Shown here: positions 1 through 6,743 of the stretch, piece by piece
Position numbering within the stretch: position 1 is the first letter of the stretch
How the letters are laid out: every line of letters starts with the position of its first letter
Source of the DNA: JBEVOS01 sp044226655
Lineage (GTDB): Bacteria; Pseudomonadota; Alphaproteobacteria; Caulobacterales; Aquidulcibacteraceae
Length of the DNA stretch: 64,000 nt
Reading direction: 5' to 3'
Assembly (NCBI GenBank): GCA_044226655.1
Contig: JBGAGO010000001.1
Span: 1,352,957-1,416,956 of the forward strand
Translations under genes and position numbers: made by a program
The notes under the pieces: model-generated
What the model saw: the letters and a program-made list of their open reading frames with translations, nothing else
Databases searched by the model: none
What the model was told of the DNA's origin: nothing

Positions 1-246
1 CGGCGCGGCGCGGAAGCGCGCGAGATTGTCGGCGTTGGCGAAATGATAAACCACGCCTTGATGCGTGAACGTAAAGCGCGCCTCGCCGCGCACGGCGCGC
101 TGCTGCGTGAAATAGGCGACGGGATCGTAGCCGCCGACGCCGACATTCGAGAACAATCCCGTATGCACCGCCGGCTGTTCCGCGTGCGCGGGCAGGGCGG
201 GTGTGACGATGAGCGCGAGCGCGATGAAGAACGAGCGCATATGCAT
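1..246 (-). CDS. YHS domain-containing protein (partial, C-terminus outside window)
   Basis: Reading the minus strand from an ATG at 246 gives an open frame of 82 codons to the window edge. It begins with a Sec-type signal peptide (MRSFFIALALIVTPALPAHA) and then shows the YHS-domain start VGVGGYDPVAYF followed by FTFTHQGVVYHFANADN. An AAAGGA Shine-Dalgarno lies about 8 nt upstream of 246; a second in-frame ATG is at 240. YHS domains are small, often metal-associated, periplasmic domains; the substrate here is unknown. The gene starts 12 nt after the stop of the DoxX-like gene, so the two are almost certainly one operon downstream of the sigma/anti-sigma pair. Confidence 0.8.
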   Translation of the reverse strand, partial: MHMRSFFIALALIVTPALPAHAEQPAVHTGLFSNVGVGGYDPVAYFTQQRAVRGEARFTFTHQGVVYHFANADNLARFRAAP

Positions 247-258
247 GGAAGGGTCCTT

Positions 259-786
259 TCAGCGCAGCGACGGCATGGCGTTGAGCGCGCCGGCGCGCAT
301 CGCCGGCGCATCGGGCACGAAGGCGCGCTTGAGATCGCCGATGAGGCCGAGCAGTTCATGACGGCGAATGATGATGAGCACGATGGAGCTCACCCAGATC
401 GTCACTGCAGCGGCGAAAAGGCCGCCGCCATCATGATTGGGATCCACGCCCAGCGGCGTCCACAGATGGAAATTCACCGCGCCCGTCATCACGGCGAAAC
501 CGATCAGTGCGCCCAAGGCGTTGAGCCGCTGCAGGCGCGGCAGCAGCCCGATCAGCAGCAGCGATGAGGCCACAAGCTCAGCCGAGCCGATCACATATTG
601 GCTGAAGAGCCCGGTATGGCCGAAGAGGCCCGGCAGACCCAGCGAGCCTGCCCAGCCATCGAGCCGGCCGAAAATTTCCTGCGTCTTCGGATGATCGGTG
701 AATTTGTAGCGCAGGCTGTCGAGAAACACGGCGGCCGCGAACAGCGAGATCGCCGTCGGCGCCCAGCGGCGGATGGTTTGCATCAT
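259..786 (-). CDS. DoxX-like integral membrane protein
   Basis: Predicted protein of about 175 residues starting MMQTIRRWAPTA at 786 (or 783). Upstream in-frame codons exist to 882 but run into the preceding gene and carry no recognisable domain. It has four hydrophobic segments and the motif FLDSLRYKFTDHPKTQEIF followed by GSAELVASSLLLIGLLPRL, the arrangement seen in DoxX/SURF4-type membrane proteins. Family function is poorly defined (redox or stress related). It sits about 70 nt downstream of nrsF and 12 nt upstream of the YHS gene, and an ECF-type promoter is visible in front of it, so it is probably a target of the adjacent sigma factor. Confidence 0.75.
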   Translation of the reverse strand: MMQTIRRWAPTAISLFAAAVFLDSLRYKFTDHPKTQEIFGRLDGWAGSLGLPGLFGHTGLFSQYVIGSAELVASSLLLIGLLPRLQRLNALGALIGFAVMTGAVNFHLWTPLGVDPNHDGGGLFAAAVTIWVSSIVLIIIRRHELLGLIGDLKRAFVPDAPAMRAGALNAMPSLR

Positions 787-828
787 GTGAACACCAACGA
801 GCGCCCCGTGCGCCCTATGCCCCGTGAG

Positions 829-854
829 TACGGCGCACGGCGCGGGGCCGTTAC
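829..854 (-). promoter_or_regulatory. Putative ECF sigma promoter of the DoxX-YHS operon
   Basis: On the minus strand GTAACG (854-849) is followed after exactly 16 nt by CGTA (832-829), about 43 nt upstream of the DoxX-like start codon. The same -35/-10 pair with the same spacer occurs upstream of the sigma gene itself. This is a motif match; no transcription start is known. Confidence 0.5.
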
Positions 855-856
855 GT

Positions 857-1483
857 TCACCAGCGCAGAAAGCGCGCGCCAAAAATCGCGCCGATCACCG
901 CCGAAAGCGCGATGGCGAGCGCATACCACGTGGCGACGAACGGCATCGTATCGACCGGGCAATGCAGCGCATACGCCATCGCGCCGATGCCGCCGGCCGC
1001 CGCGCCGATGCCAGCGCCGGTGAGCGTCAGATGCGTCGGCGCGAATTGCTTGACGACGTAGCCGAGCGCGAGCGCGGCCGGCAGCGCCAGCAGCGGAATG
1101 AAGACGAGGCACCAGGGCACATCGCCGCCCGTCCAGGCGCGCATGCGCTGGCCGGGATTTTCGCCCATCAGCGCAATCGCCGCCGCGATTAGGCTGACGA
1201 TGATGAGGCCCGCCACGAACAACATGCGCGCGCGCCCGGGCCGTCCGGGCTTGGCGAGGCGCACCACCAAAGCCAGCCCCGCCGCTGCGAAACACGCGGA
1301 GAACGCCGCCTTCGCCAGCGTCACGCCCATCGCCGAGCCGAGATCAGGGCGCGGGCCGATGAACATGAGAAGCAGCAGCACGCCGCCGACGAGGCCAAGC
1401 GCGGCCGCTGCCGTCCACGGACGGCGCTTCGGCGGCGGCGTCTCTTCGCGCGCCAGCGCGTCGATCAAATCCTTGGTCTTCAT
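857..1483 (-). CDS. nrsF: NrsF-type membrane anti-sigma factor (DUF1109)
   Basis: 208-residue protein with a short charged cytoplasmic N-terminus (MKTKDLIDALAREETPPPKRR) followed by six hydrophobic segments, the layout of the DUF1109/NrsF family. In Caulobacter, NrsF holds sigma-F at the membrane until stress such as chromate or cadmium. Two cysteines, C125 (DVPWCLVF) and C175 (YALHCPVD), lie 50 residues apart, the spacing of the two conserved cysteines known to be needed in Caulobacter NrsF; a third, C64, is in a membrane segment. Its ATG overlaps the TGA of the sigma gene (ATGA), so the pair is translationally coupled. Confidence 0.9.
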   Translation of the reverse strand: MKTKDLIDALAREETPPPKRRPWTAAAALGLVGGVLLLLMFIGPRPDLGSAMGVTLAKAAFSACFAAAGLALVVRLAKPGRPGRARMLFVAGLIIVSLIAAAIALMGENPGQRMRAWTGGDVPWCLVFIPLLALPAALALGYVVKQFAPTHLTLTGAGIGAAAGGIGAMAYALHCPVDTMPFVATWYALAIALSAVIGAIFGARFLRW

Positions 1484-2025
1484 GTCGCCTCCTCGCGCAT
1501 CAGCTGCGCGAGCTTCTTCAAGCCGCGATGGATGGAAATCTTGATGTCGCTTTCGCCCCAGCCGGTGAGCTGCGCGGCTTCCTTGATGCTTTTCTCTTCG
1601 AGCTTCACGAGGCGGATTGCGTCGCGCTGTTTCGGCGGCAATTTGGCGAGCAGGGCGGCCGCGTCGGTGCGCGCGTCGCTCTCTTCCGCATCGGAGGCTT
1701 CAAACAGCGAGGTCGCATCGTCGATCGGCACGGCGATGCCGCGGCGCTTCTCGCGCCGCCAATGATCGATCAGGCGATAGCGCGCGATGGCGTGGATCCA
1801 CGCCGTGACCGGATAGGATGGATCATAAGCTTCGCGCCGCGTGTGCAGCGCGATCAGCGTTTCCTGCACCAGATCTTCCGCTTCGGCCTCGCGTCCCGGC
1901 AGGCGGCGCCGGTAATAGCCGCGCAGCAGCTTGCTCGCGCCTTCGAGGAAGGCGCGATGGGCCGCGGAATCGCCCGCCAGCCCTTTCAGCATCAGCGCCT
2001 TGAGGCGGTCTTCTTCCGTGTCCAC
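1480..2025 (-). CDS. sigF: ECF RNA polymerase sigma factor, sigma-F-like
   Basis: 181-residue ECF sigma factor. Region 2 is clear (EAEDLVQETLIALHTRR, then PVTAWIHAIARYRLIDHWRR) and region 4 carries LPPKQRDAIRLVKLEEKSIKEAA with the helix-turn-helix TGWGESDIKISIHRGLKKL. The DAIRLVKLEEKSIKEAA pattern and the DUF1109 partner place it with the sigma-F/SigJ group. The start is GTG at 2025; no ATG gives a complete region 2. A promoter of the type the factor probably recognises lies upstream, suggesting autoregulation. It is the first gene of sigF-nrsF-DoxX-YHS. Confidence 0.92.
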   Translation of the reverse strand: MDTEEDRLKALMLKGLAGDSAAHRAFLEGASKLLRGYYRRRLPGREAEAEDLVQETLIALHTRREAYDPSYPVTAWIHAIARYRLIDHWRREKRRGIAVPIDDATSLFEASDAEESDARTDAAALLAKLPPKQRDAIRLVKLEEKSIKEAAQLTGWGESDIKISIHRGLKKLAQLMREEAT

Positions 2026-2056
2026 GCAATCCCCGCGCGAGGGCGATCCTAGCTAA

Positions 2057-2083
2057 GACGATGGGGGAAGCGCGAGGGTTACA
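2057..2083 (-). promoter_or_regulatory. Putative autoregulated ECF promoter of sigF
   Basis: On the minus strand TGTAACC (2083-2077) is followed after 16 nt by CGTC (2060-2057), 32 nt before the GTG start at 2025. GTAAC/CGTC elements with a 16-17 nt spacer are typical of ECF promoters. The spacer equals that of the motif in front of the DoxX-like gene. Confidence 0.55.
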
Positions 2084-2095
2084 GGCGCAATGCTC

Positions 2096-2201
2096 TTCCT
2101 CCCCCTGCAAGGGGGAGGTCAGGAGGGGGTGAGTCACAATCTCAACCCGCATCGCGTTTGCTCACCCCCTCCCATCCTCCCCCTTGCAGGGAAAGGAGAA
2201 G
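2096..2201. repeat. Intergenic inverted repeat, family A (purine/pyrimidine-rich arms)
   Basis: Two inverted units built on CCTCCCCCTGCAAGGGGGAGG flank a short core; the inner arms read GGAGGGGGTGAG and CTCACCCCCTCC. It fills the gap between sigF and pheA. Related elements recur at 9131, 34826, 41205, 53930, 55063 and 63953 in this window. Confidence 0.8.
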
Positions 2202-2207
2202 GGCGCG

Positions 2208-3053
2208 TTACGCCGGCGCTGTCTTCCGGAACGGATCGGCGGGATAGACGCCCAGCACTTTGAGCTGCGAGGAGAAGAATTGCAGCTCCTGCATCGCCAG
2301 TTCCACATTGCGCTCGCGCGGATGGCCTTCGATGTCGGCGTAGAACATCGCGGCGTGGAAGGCCCCGCCTTCGAGATAGCTTTCGAGCTTGGTCATGTTC
2401 ACGCCATTGGTCGCGAACCCGCCGAGGCCCTTGTAGAGCGCGGCGGGAATGTTGCGCACACGGAAGACGAAGCTCGTCATGCACGGGCCGACATCGGGCT
2501 CGGCGTCGTCCGGCTCGGGCGCGAAGACGAGGAAGCGCGTCGTGTTGTGCGCGAAATCGCGCACGTCGTCCTTGAGCACGTCGAGCCCGTAAATCTCCGC
2601 TGCCAGCGGCGGGGCGAGCGCGCCTTCGCGCGGATCATTCAACTCGGCCACTTCGCGGGCGGCGCCCGCATTGTCCGCCGTCGTCATCGCGGCGAGGCCC
2701 ATTTCGCGCAGTGTCTTCCTGCACTGGCCGATGGTCTGGATATGGCTGCGCACGCGCTTCAGCGTCGCCAGCGTCGCGCCCTTCGGCGCCACCAGCTGAT
2801 AGCGGATCGGCATGAAATGTTCGGCCGTGATGAAGAGGTTCGCTTCGGGCACCAGGTGATGCACGTCGGCGACGCGGCCGGCGACCGAGTTCTCGATCGG
2901 GATCATGGCCAGCTGCGCCTGGCCGTCGCTCACCGCGGCGAACGCGTCCTCAAACGTGGGGCAGGCCAGCGGCTCATAATCGGGACGCACGGCTTTGCAC
3001 GCGATATGGGAATTGGCGCCGGGCTCGCCTTGATACGCGATCTTCTTGGTCAT
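2208..3053 (-). CDS. pheA: Prephenate dehydratase
   Basis: Monofunctional prephenate dehydratase of 281 residues, converting prephenate to phenylpyruvate in phenylalanine synthesis. The N-terminal periplasmic-binding-like catalytic domain begins KIAYQGEPGANSH and carries PIENSVAGR (about 52-60) and the catalytic NTTRFLVF (170-177, with the TRF triad). A C-terminal ACT domain follows (GLGGFATNGVNMTKLESY, about 209-226) for feedback by phenylalanine. No chorismate mutase domain is fused, as is usual in Alphaproteobacteria. ATG 3053 is preferred over the GTG just before it. It lies on the same strand as, and downstream of, kdsB and the patatin gene, separated from the latter by a repeat element. 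Confidence 0.96.
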   Translation of the reverse strand: MTKKIAYQGEPGANSHIACKAVRPDYEPLACPTFEDAFAAVSDGQAQLAMIPIENSVAGRVADVHHLVPEANLFITAEHFMPIRYQLVAPKGATLATLKRVRSHIQTIGQCRKTLREMGLAAMTTADNAGAAREVAELNDPREGALAPPLAAEIYGLDVLKDDVRDFAHNTTRFLVFAPEPDDAEPDVGPCMTSFVFRVRNIPAALYKGLGGFATNGVNMTKLESYLEGGAFHAAMFYADIEGHPRERNVELAMQELQFFSSQLKVLGVYPADPFRKTAPA

Positions 3054-3103
3054 CACCGCCCGCTCCTAACGCAGGTCGCATGCGGGGCAAAGGCGCTACC
3101 TTG

Positions 3104-3255
3104 TCCTTCTCCCCCTGTGGGAGAAGGTGGATCGCCGCGCAGCGGCGAGACGGATGAGGGGTGTTTGCGCCCTTCTTGCAGAACGACGCGCTTGCACCCC
3201 TCATCCGGCTTCGCACTTCGTGCTCAGCCACCTTCTCCCACAAGGGGAGAAGGAC
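3104..3255. repeat. Intergenic inverted repeat, family B (CCTTCTCCC...GGGAGAAGG)
   Basis: Outer arms TCCTTCTCCCCCTGTGGGAGAAGG and CCTTCTCCCACAAGGGGAGAAGG are each palindromic and are inverted relative to each other; inner arms read GGATGAGGGGTG and CACCCCTCATCC. The element occupies the whole gap between the patatin gene and pheA. A copy of about 204 bp is at 22433 and a single arm is at 33443. Confidence 0.82.
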
Positions 3256-3262
3256 GAAGGCG

Positions 3263-4621
3263 TCAGCGGCCAATCGCGCGCACCGCCGCATTCTCCAGAA
3301 TGGCGTCATGCCCGCCCTGGATGAGGGCCGTGACCAGATCGGGATCGAGGCTGACCGCCGTGGGCGCAGCGCCGAAGCGGGCGGCGCGCGCCGCGTCCAG
3401 ATCGGAGAACGAGACCAGATCAAGCGTGAAGCGGAAATCGCGGCAATCCCAGCCATCAAGCGCGCCGCGCAGGGCCAGCACATCCTCATTCGAAAGGCCG
3501 CAGCGATAGGTGACGACGTCGCCCTGCCAGCGGTCGAGCATGCCGGCGAACGCATCATAGGCGCCGCGCTTGCCGGCGTTGATCTGCGCGTCGAGCACCG
3601 CGGCCGCCGTCTGCGCGCCGTCGGGACCGGCCTCGCGCAATGGCCAATCGCCTTGCGGCGCGATGCCCGCATCGATCACGACGACGGTGACATGGCTGAG
3701 CCGCACCGCATCGCGCGCCGAGAACGGCCCGTACGGCGTCTGCGCGGCGGCGCGCAGAACGAGCAGGCTCGCCAGCCCGAAATTGTCCACCACGCCGCCA
3801 TCGACGAGATGCAAAAAGCCCATGCGCGCCGGATCGCGGTAAAGTTCGAACGCCCGCGCAGTTTCGCGCACGATGACCGAACCTTCGCGGCCCGAAGCGC
3901 TCTGCGCCACCCAATCCGGCAGCGGCGCGCAATTGGCGTGCGTCGCAATCGTGGTTGCGCGGAACGCAATCGGCACAGACATGGACGCCGCCACCGCATC
4001 CGCCGCCGGCACATCGGCGAGATCGCCGCATATGGCTTGGAAGAAGGGCGGCGCGAACGCGAATGGCACGCCGTTGTAAAGCTCGGTCGCGTTGAGCACG
4101 ATGCGCGGCGCGCCCGGCCGGTCGAAATCCGCGAGCGTCGCGCCGCGAAACACTTCGCGGTCGAGCCAATCGGACAGCCGGTCGCGCCCATTGATCCCGC
4201 CGCCCAGCGCGCGCAGCCAATTGGCCGGCGACAGCGCGCTGGTGCGGAGATCGGCGGCCCAATCCTTGTCGAGCGCGTCGGCGCGGAAGCTGGCGAGGCC
4301 GTCATCGCCATGCAGGCCGTAATAGGCTGCGGTGATCGAGCCGCCGGAGACCGAGGTGATGAGCGCGATGCGCTGCGTCAGCGGCGCGCCGCCGGCATCG
4401 TGCATGTCGTGAAGCGCGGTGAGCGCGCCAAAGCTGAACGAGGCGGCGCGCGCGCCGCCGCCGGAAAACGCCAGCATCAGCGCGTCGCCATCGGCGTTGA
4501 GATTGGTTTCGAAAGCGGTGGAGGCGGCGGCCTCAGCCGGCGCGTTGATGATGGTTGCATCCGGCGTCGAGACACAGGCGGCCGAGAAGCTTGCGGCGGC
4601 GAGGGCGGCGAGGCGCTTCAT
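3263..4621 (-). CDS. Patatin-like phospholipase, probable lipoprotein
   Basis: 452-residue patatin family acyl hydrolase. It starts with a hydrophobic leader and a candidate lipoprotein cysteine (SFSAAC, C16), so it is probably exported and membrane anchored, although the lipobox is weak (S at -3). Patatin elements are in order: oxyanion loop SGGGARAASFSFG (53-65), nucleophile elbow SVSGGS with Ser92, and the catalytic Asp motif VDGGVVDN (Asp274). Such enzymes release fatty acids from phospholipids; the substrate here is unknown. Its ATG overlaps the kdsB stop (ATGA), so it is co-expressed with LPS synthesis, which may hint at an envelope lipid role. Confidence 0.88.
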   Translation of the reverse strand: MKRLAALAAASFSAACVSTPDATIINAPAEAAASTAFETNLNADGDALMLAFSGGGARAASFSFGALTALHDMHDAGGAPLTQRIALITSVSGGSITAAYYGLHGDDGLASFRADALDKDWAADLRTSALSPANWLRALGGGINGRDRLSDWLDREVFRGATLADFDRPGAPRIVLNATELYNGVPFAFAPPFFQAICGDLADVPAADAVAASMSVPIAFRATTIATHANCAPLPDWVAQSASGREGSVIVRETARAFELYRDPARMGFLHLVDGGVVDNFGLASLLVLRAAAQTPYGPFSARDAVRLSHVTVVVIDAGIAPQGDWPLREAGPDGAQTAAAVLDAQINAGKRGAYDAFAGMLDRWQGDVVTYRCGLSNEDVLALRGALDGWDCRDFRFTLDLVSFSDLDAARAARFGAAPTAVSLDPDLVTALIQGGHDAILENAAVRAIGR

Positions 4622-5331
4622 CGTTTGGCCAGCAGGGCGCGCGTGGCTTCGAGATCGTCCGGCCCGTCGACGCCTTTCGGGAACTCATCGGTGACGCCGG
4701 CGACGATAGTCATGCCCATTTCCAGCGCGCGCAGCTGCTCCAGCTTTTCGCGCCGTTCGAGCGGCGAGGGCGGCGCGGCCACGAAGCGCGCGAGCGCGGC
4801 GCGGCGATAAACGTAGATGCCCAGATGCCGCCAGATCGGACCTTCGCCGCTCGGCGCCGGCGCGCGCGTGAAATAGAGGCAGCGGCCATCCTGCGCGCGA
4901 ATGGCCTTCACGACATTCGGATTGTCGCGGTCGGCGGGATCGGAGGATGGCGAAATCAGCGTGGCGATGTCGGCGCCGTCGCCCAGGACCGCCACCGCGC
5001 GCTTGATGTCGGTCGGGTTCATCGTCGGCATATCGCCCTGCAGGTTGACGACGATCTCATGCGCGCGCGCCGGATCGAACGCTTCGGCGGCGGCGTGCAC
5101 GCGGTCCGTACCCGATGGCAGCGACGGATCGGTGACGATGGCCTCAGCGCCCGCCTGGCGCGCCGCCGCGGCGATCTCTTCTTCCGCCGCCGCCACCAGC
5201 ACAGGCCCCGCACGCGCGGCCAGCGCCAGCTCGACCATCCACGCGATCATCGGCTTGCCGTGGATATCTGCGAGCGGCTTGCCGGGCAGGCGTTGCGCGG
5301 CCATGCGGGCGGGAATGACGATGAGCGGCAT
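4618..5331 (-). CDS. kdsB: 3-deoxy-manno-octulosonate cytidylyltransferase
   Basis: CMP-Kdo synthetase of 237 residues, activating Kdo with CTP for lipid A-core assembly. The N-terminal nucleotide-binding signature VIPARMAAQRLPGKPLADI is intact; LPSGTDRVHAA and the metal-binding region EIVVNLQGDMP follow, and HLGIYVYRR and PLERREKLEQLRALE match the C-terminal half. Length is normal for the family. It heads the minus-strand unit kdsB-patatin-pheA and is divergent from the cytochrome c gene, an arrangement of kdsB, pheA and a cytochrome c that is common in Alphaproteobacteria. Confidence 0.96.
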   Translation of the reverse strand: MPLIVIPARMAAQRLPGKPLADIHGKPMIAWMVELALAARAGPVLVAAAEEEIAAAARQAGAEAIVTDPSLPSGTDRVHAAAEAFDPARAHEIVVNLQGDMPTMNPTDIKRAVAVLGDGADIATLISPSSDPADRDNPNVVKAIRAQDGRCLYFTRAPAPSGEGPIWRHLGIYVYRRAALARFVAAPPSPLERREKLEQLRALEMGMTIVAGVTDEFPKGVDGPDDLEATRALLAKR

Positions 5332-5488
5332 GGACGAGCCCTAGAGCGCGGCTTGGGTTTGTGGCGTGCGACGGTTCGCCGCGCGGCGTCAAGCTGAGCG
5401 GCGATTGCGCGGACCCGGCTTGGCGCGGCGGGCGGAGCTTGCCATAACCGCGCGCTGAATCGGCGCTCATGCGGCGCGGGGATGGGCG

Positions 5489-6148
5489 ATGAGCGATCTG
5501 CGGATGAATTCGGTGTTGGGCGCGGTCCTCGCTTCGGCGTTGGGCGTGCTCGGTCTTGGCGCGGTCTCGGGCGCGCTGTTCGAACCGCACTATCCTGAAA
5601 AGGCCGGCTACGCGCCGGAAGTGGATCTTTCGGCCCATGGCGGGGGCGGCGGCCCGGCAGCGCCGGTAGGCCCGCCCGATTTCGGCCGCCTGTTCGCCGA
5701 TCAAGCCCAGCTCACCGAACTCGTCGCCCGCGGCGAGCGCGTCCATGGCGTGTGCACGTCGTGCCACAATTTCGATGCCGGCGGCCCCAACGGCACCGGC
5801 CCCAATCTGCATGATGTGTTCGGCCGCCGCTCGGGCACGCATCCCGGCTTCGCCTATTCCGATGCGATGGCGCACCATGACGCGACGTGGAGCTATGACA
5901 CGCTCGACGCCTATCTGACCTCGCCGGCGCGTGCCGTGCCGGGCAACAAGATGGCGTTCGCTGGCATCCGCAACACGGACGACCGCGTCGCGCTGATCGC
6001 GTTCCTGCGCTCGATCAGCCCGAACAATGTGCCGCTGCCGGCGCCTTTGCCTGAAGCTGCGCCTGCCGAAGCCGCGCCGAGCACGGGCTCAACCGCCGCC
6101 GCGCCCGCGACGGGCGGCGCCACACCGGCGACGCCGCCCGCTCACTGA
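5489..6148 (+). CDS. Membrane-anchored c-type cytochrome (CycM/c552-like)
   Basis: 219-residue protein with an N-terminal uncleaved membrane segment (about 8-30) and one class I cytochrome c domain. The haem site is CTSCH (VHGVCTSCHNFDAGGPNGTGPNLHDVFGR region) and the sixth ligand is the Met of GNKMAFAG. The C-terminal 40 residues are Ala/Pro rich and probably disordered. Membrane-anchored cytochromes of this type carry electrons between the bc1 complex and terminal oxidase in Alphaproteobacteria. It is divergent from kdsB across 157 nt and ends 3 nt before the MarR-type gene, which runs towards it. Confidence 0.92.
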   Translation: MSDLRMNSVLGAVLASALGVLGLGAVSGALFEPHYPEKAGYAPEVDLSAHGGGGGPAAPVGPPDFGRLFADQAQLTELVARGERVHGVCTSCHNFDAGGPNGTGPNLHDVFGRRSGTHPGFAYSDAMAHHDATWSYDTLDAYLTSPARAVPGNKMAFAGIRNTDDRVALIAFLRSISPNNVPLPAPLPEAAPAEAAPSTGSTAAAPATGGATPATPPAH

Positions 6149-6151
6149 CCA

Positions 6152-6520
6152 TCAGATCGCGAGCTGCGCGCCGCCAGTGTCGAGCGCGCGCGTATGCGTG
6201 ATGCGCTGACCGAATTCCGCGAGGAATTGCGCGCCCTTGGGCGTGCGTTCGACCAGCACGTTGCGGCCATCCTGCGGATCGCGCCGGCGCTGCAGCAGTT
6301 CAAGCCGCGACAGCGTGTCGAGCGCGCGTGTGATGGCGGGCTTGCCCACGGCGAGCGTGGAGGCGAGGCCCCGCACCGTGTGTGGCCCCGGCGCCAGGTG
6401 CACCGTCATCAGCACCGCCATTTGGCGGGCCGTGAGATCAGGCGAGTCCGAGCGGACCGCCGACACCGTCACGCGGCGCCACAAATCCAGCGCTTGGCGT
6501 TGTTCGGAAGAGATTTCCAT
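6152..6520 (-). CDS. MarR family transcriptional regulator
   Basis: 122-residue winged-helix protein. The core LTARQMAVLMTVHLAPGPHTVRGLA is the recognition helix region, and KPAITRALDTLSRLELLQRRRDPQDGRNVLVERT is the wing with the conserved D-x-R. The ATG at 6520 has GGGAGCG about 8 nt upstream, so the longer in-frame extension to 6640 is not used. It converges on the cytochrome c gene. The inverted repeat ACACAATATCTTGTGC lies 72 nt upstream and could be its operator or an NrdR-like box. The ligand is unknown. Confidence 0.88.
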   Translation of the reverse strand: MEISSEQRQALDLWRRVTVSAVRSDSPDLTARQMAVLMTVHLAPGPHTVRGLASTLAVGKPAITRALDTLSRLELLQRRRDPQDGRNVLVERTPKGAQFLAEFGQRITHTRALDTGGAQLAI

Positions 6521-6591
6521 TTTGCATCGCTCCCGGTTCGTTTGCGATGCGAGACAAGGTTTACCGATTCTAGCGGTGCGGCCAGCCCCTG

Positions 6592-6607
6592 ACACAATAT
6601 CTTGTGC
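6592..6607. promoter_or_regulatory. Inverted-repeat operator ACACAATATCTTGTGC
   Basis: CACAA/TTGTG arms around TATC, 72 nt upstream of the MarR-type start. It matches the NrdR-box consensus ACACWATATWTTGTGT at nearly all positions, but could equally be a MarR operator because it lies in that gene's promoter region. No second full box is found at 31-32 bp; a half match ACACAATA starts at 6635. Confidence 0.45.
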
Positions 6608-6670
6608 GGAATCCCGTAATTCCGCCGACGAAATACACAATAGAGGGAGAGCCGGGTGGCGCCCCCTCTC

Positions 6671-6726
6671 GTACCCCCGGCTTCCAGCCGGCAGGCCGCG
6701 CTATGCCGGCTGGAAGCCGGCGGTAC
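6671..6726. repeat. Inverted repeat, family C (GTACCGCCGGCTTCCAGCCGGC), full unit
   Basis: Left arm GTACCCCCGGCTTCCAGCCGGC and right arm GCCGGCTGGAAGCCGGCGGTAC are reverse complements around a 12-nt core. It lies between the MarR-type gene and the 3' end of the M17 peptidase gene. A second full unit is at 25061 and half units are at 55020 and 60701. Confidence 0.85.
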
Positions 6727-6743
6727 GACGCGCGGCGCCGTCC

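Noticed and set aside
2184..4810. Plus-strand frames across pheA and the patatin gene
   Set aside because: They cross a repeat element and are antisense to pheA and the patatin gene; no ribosome sites or domains.
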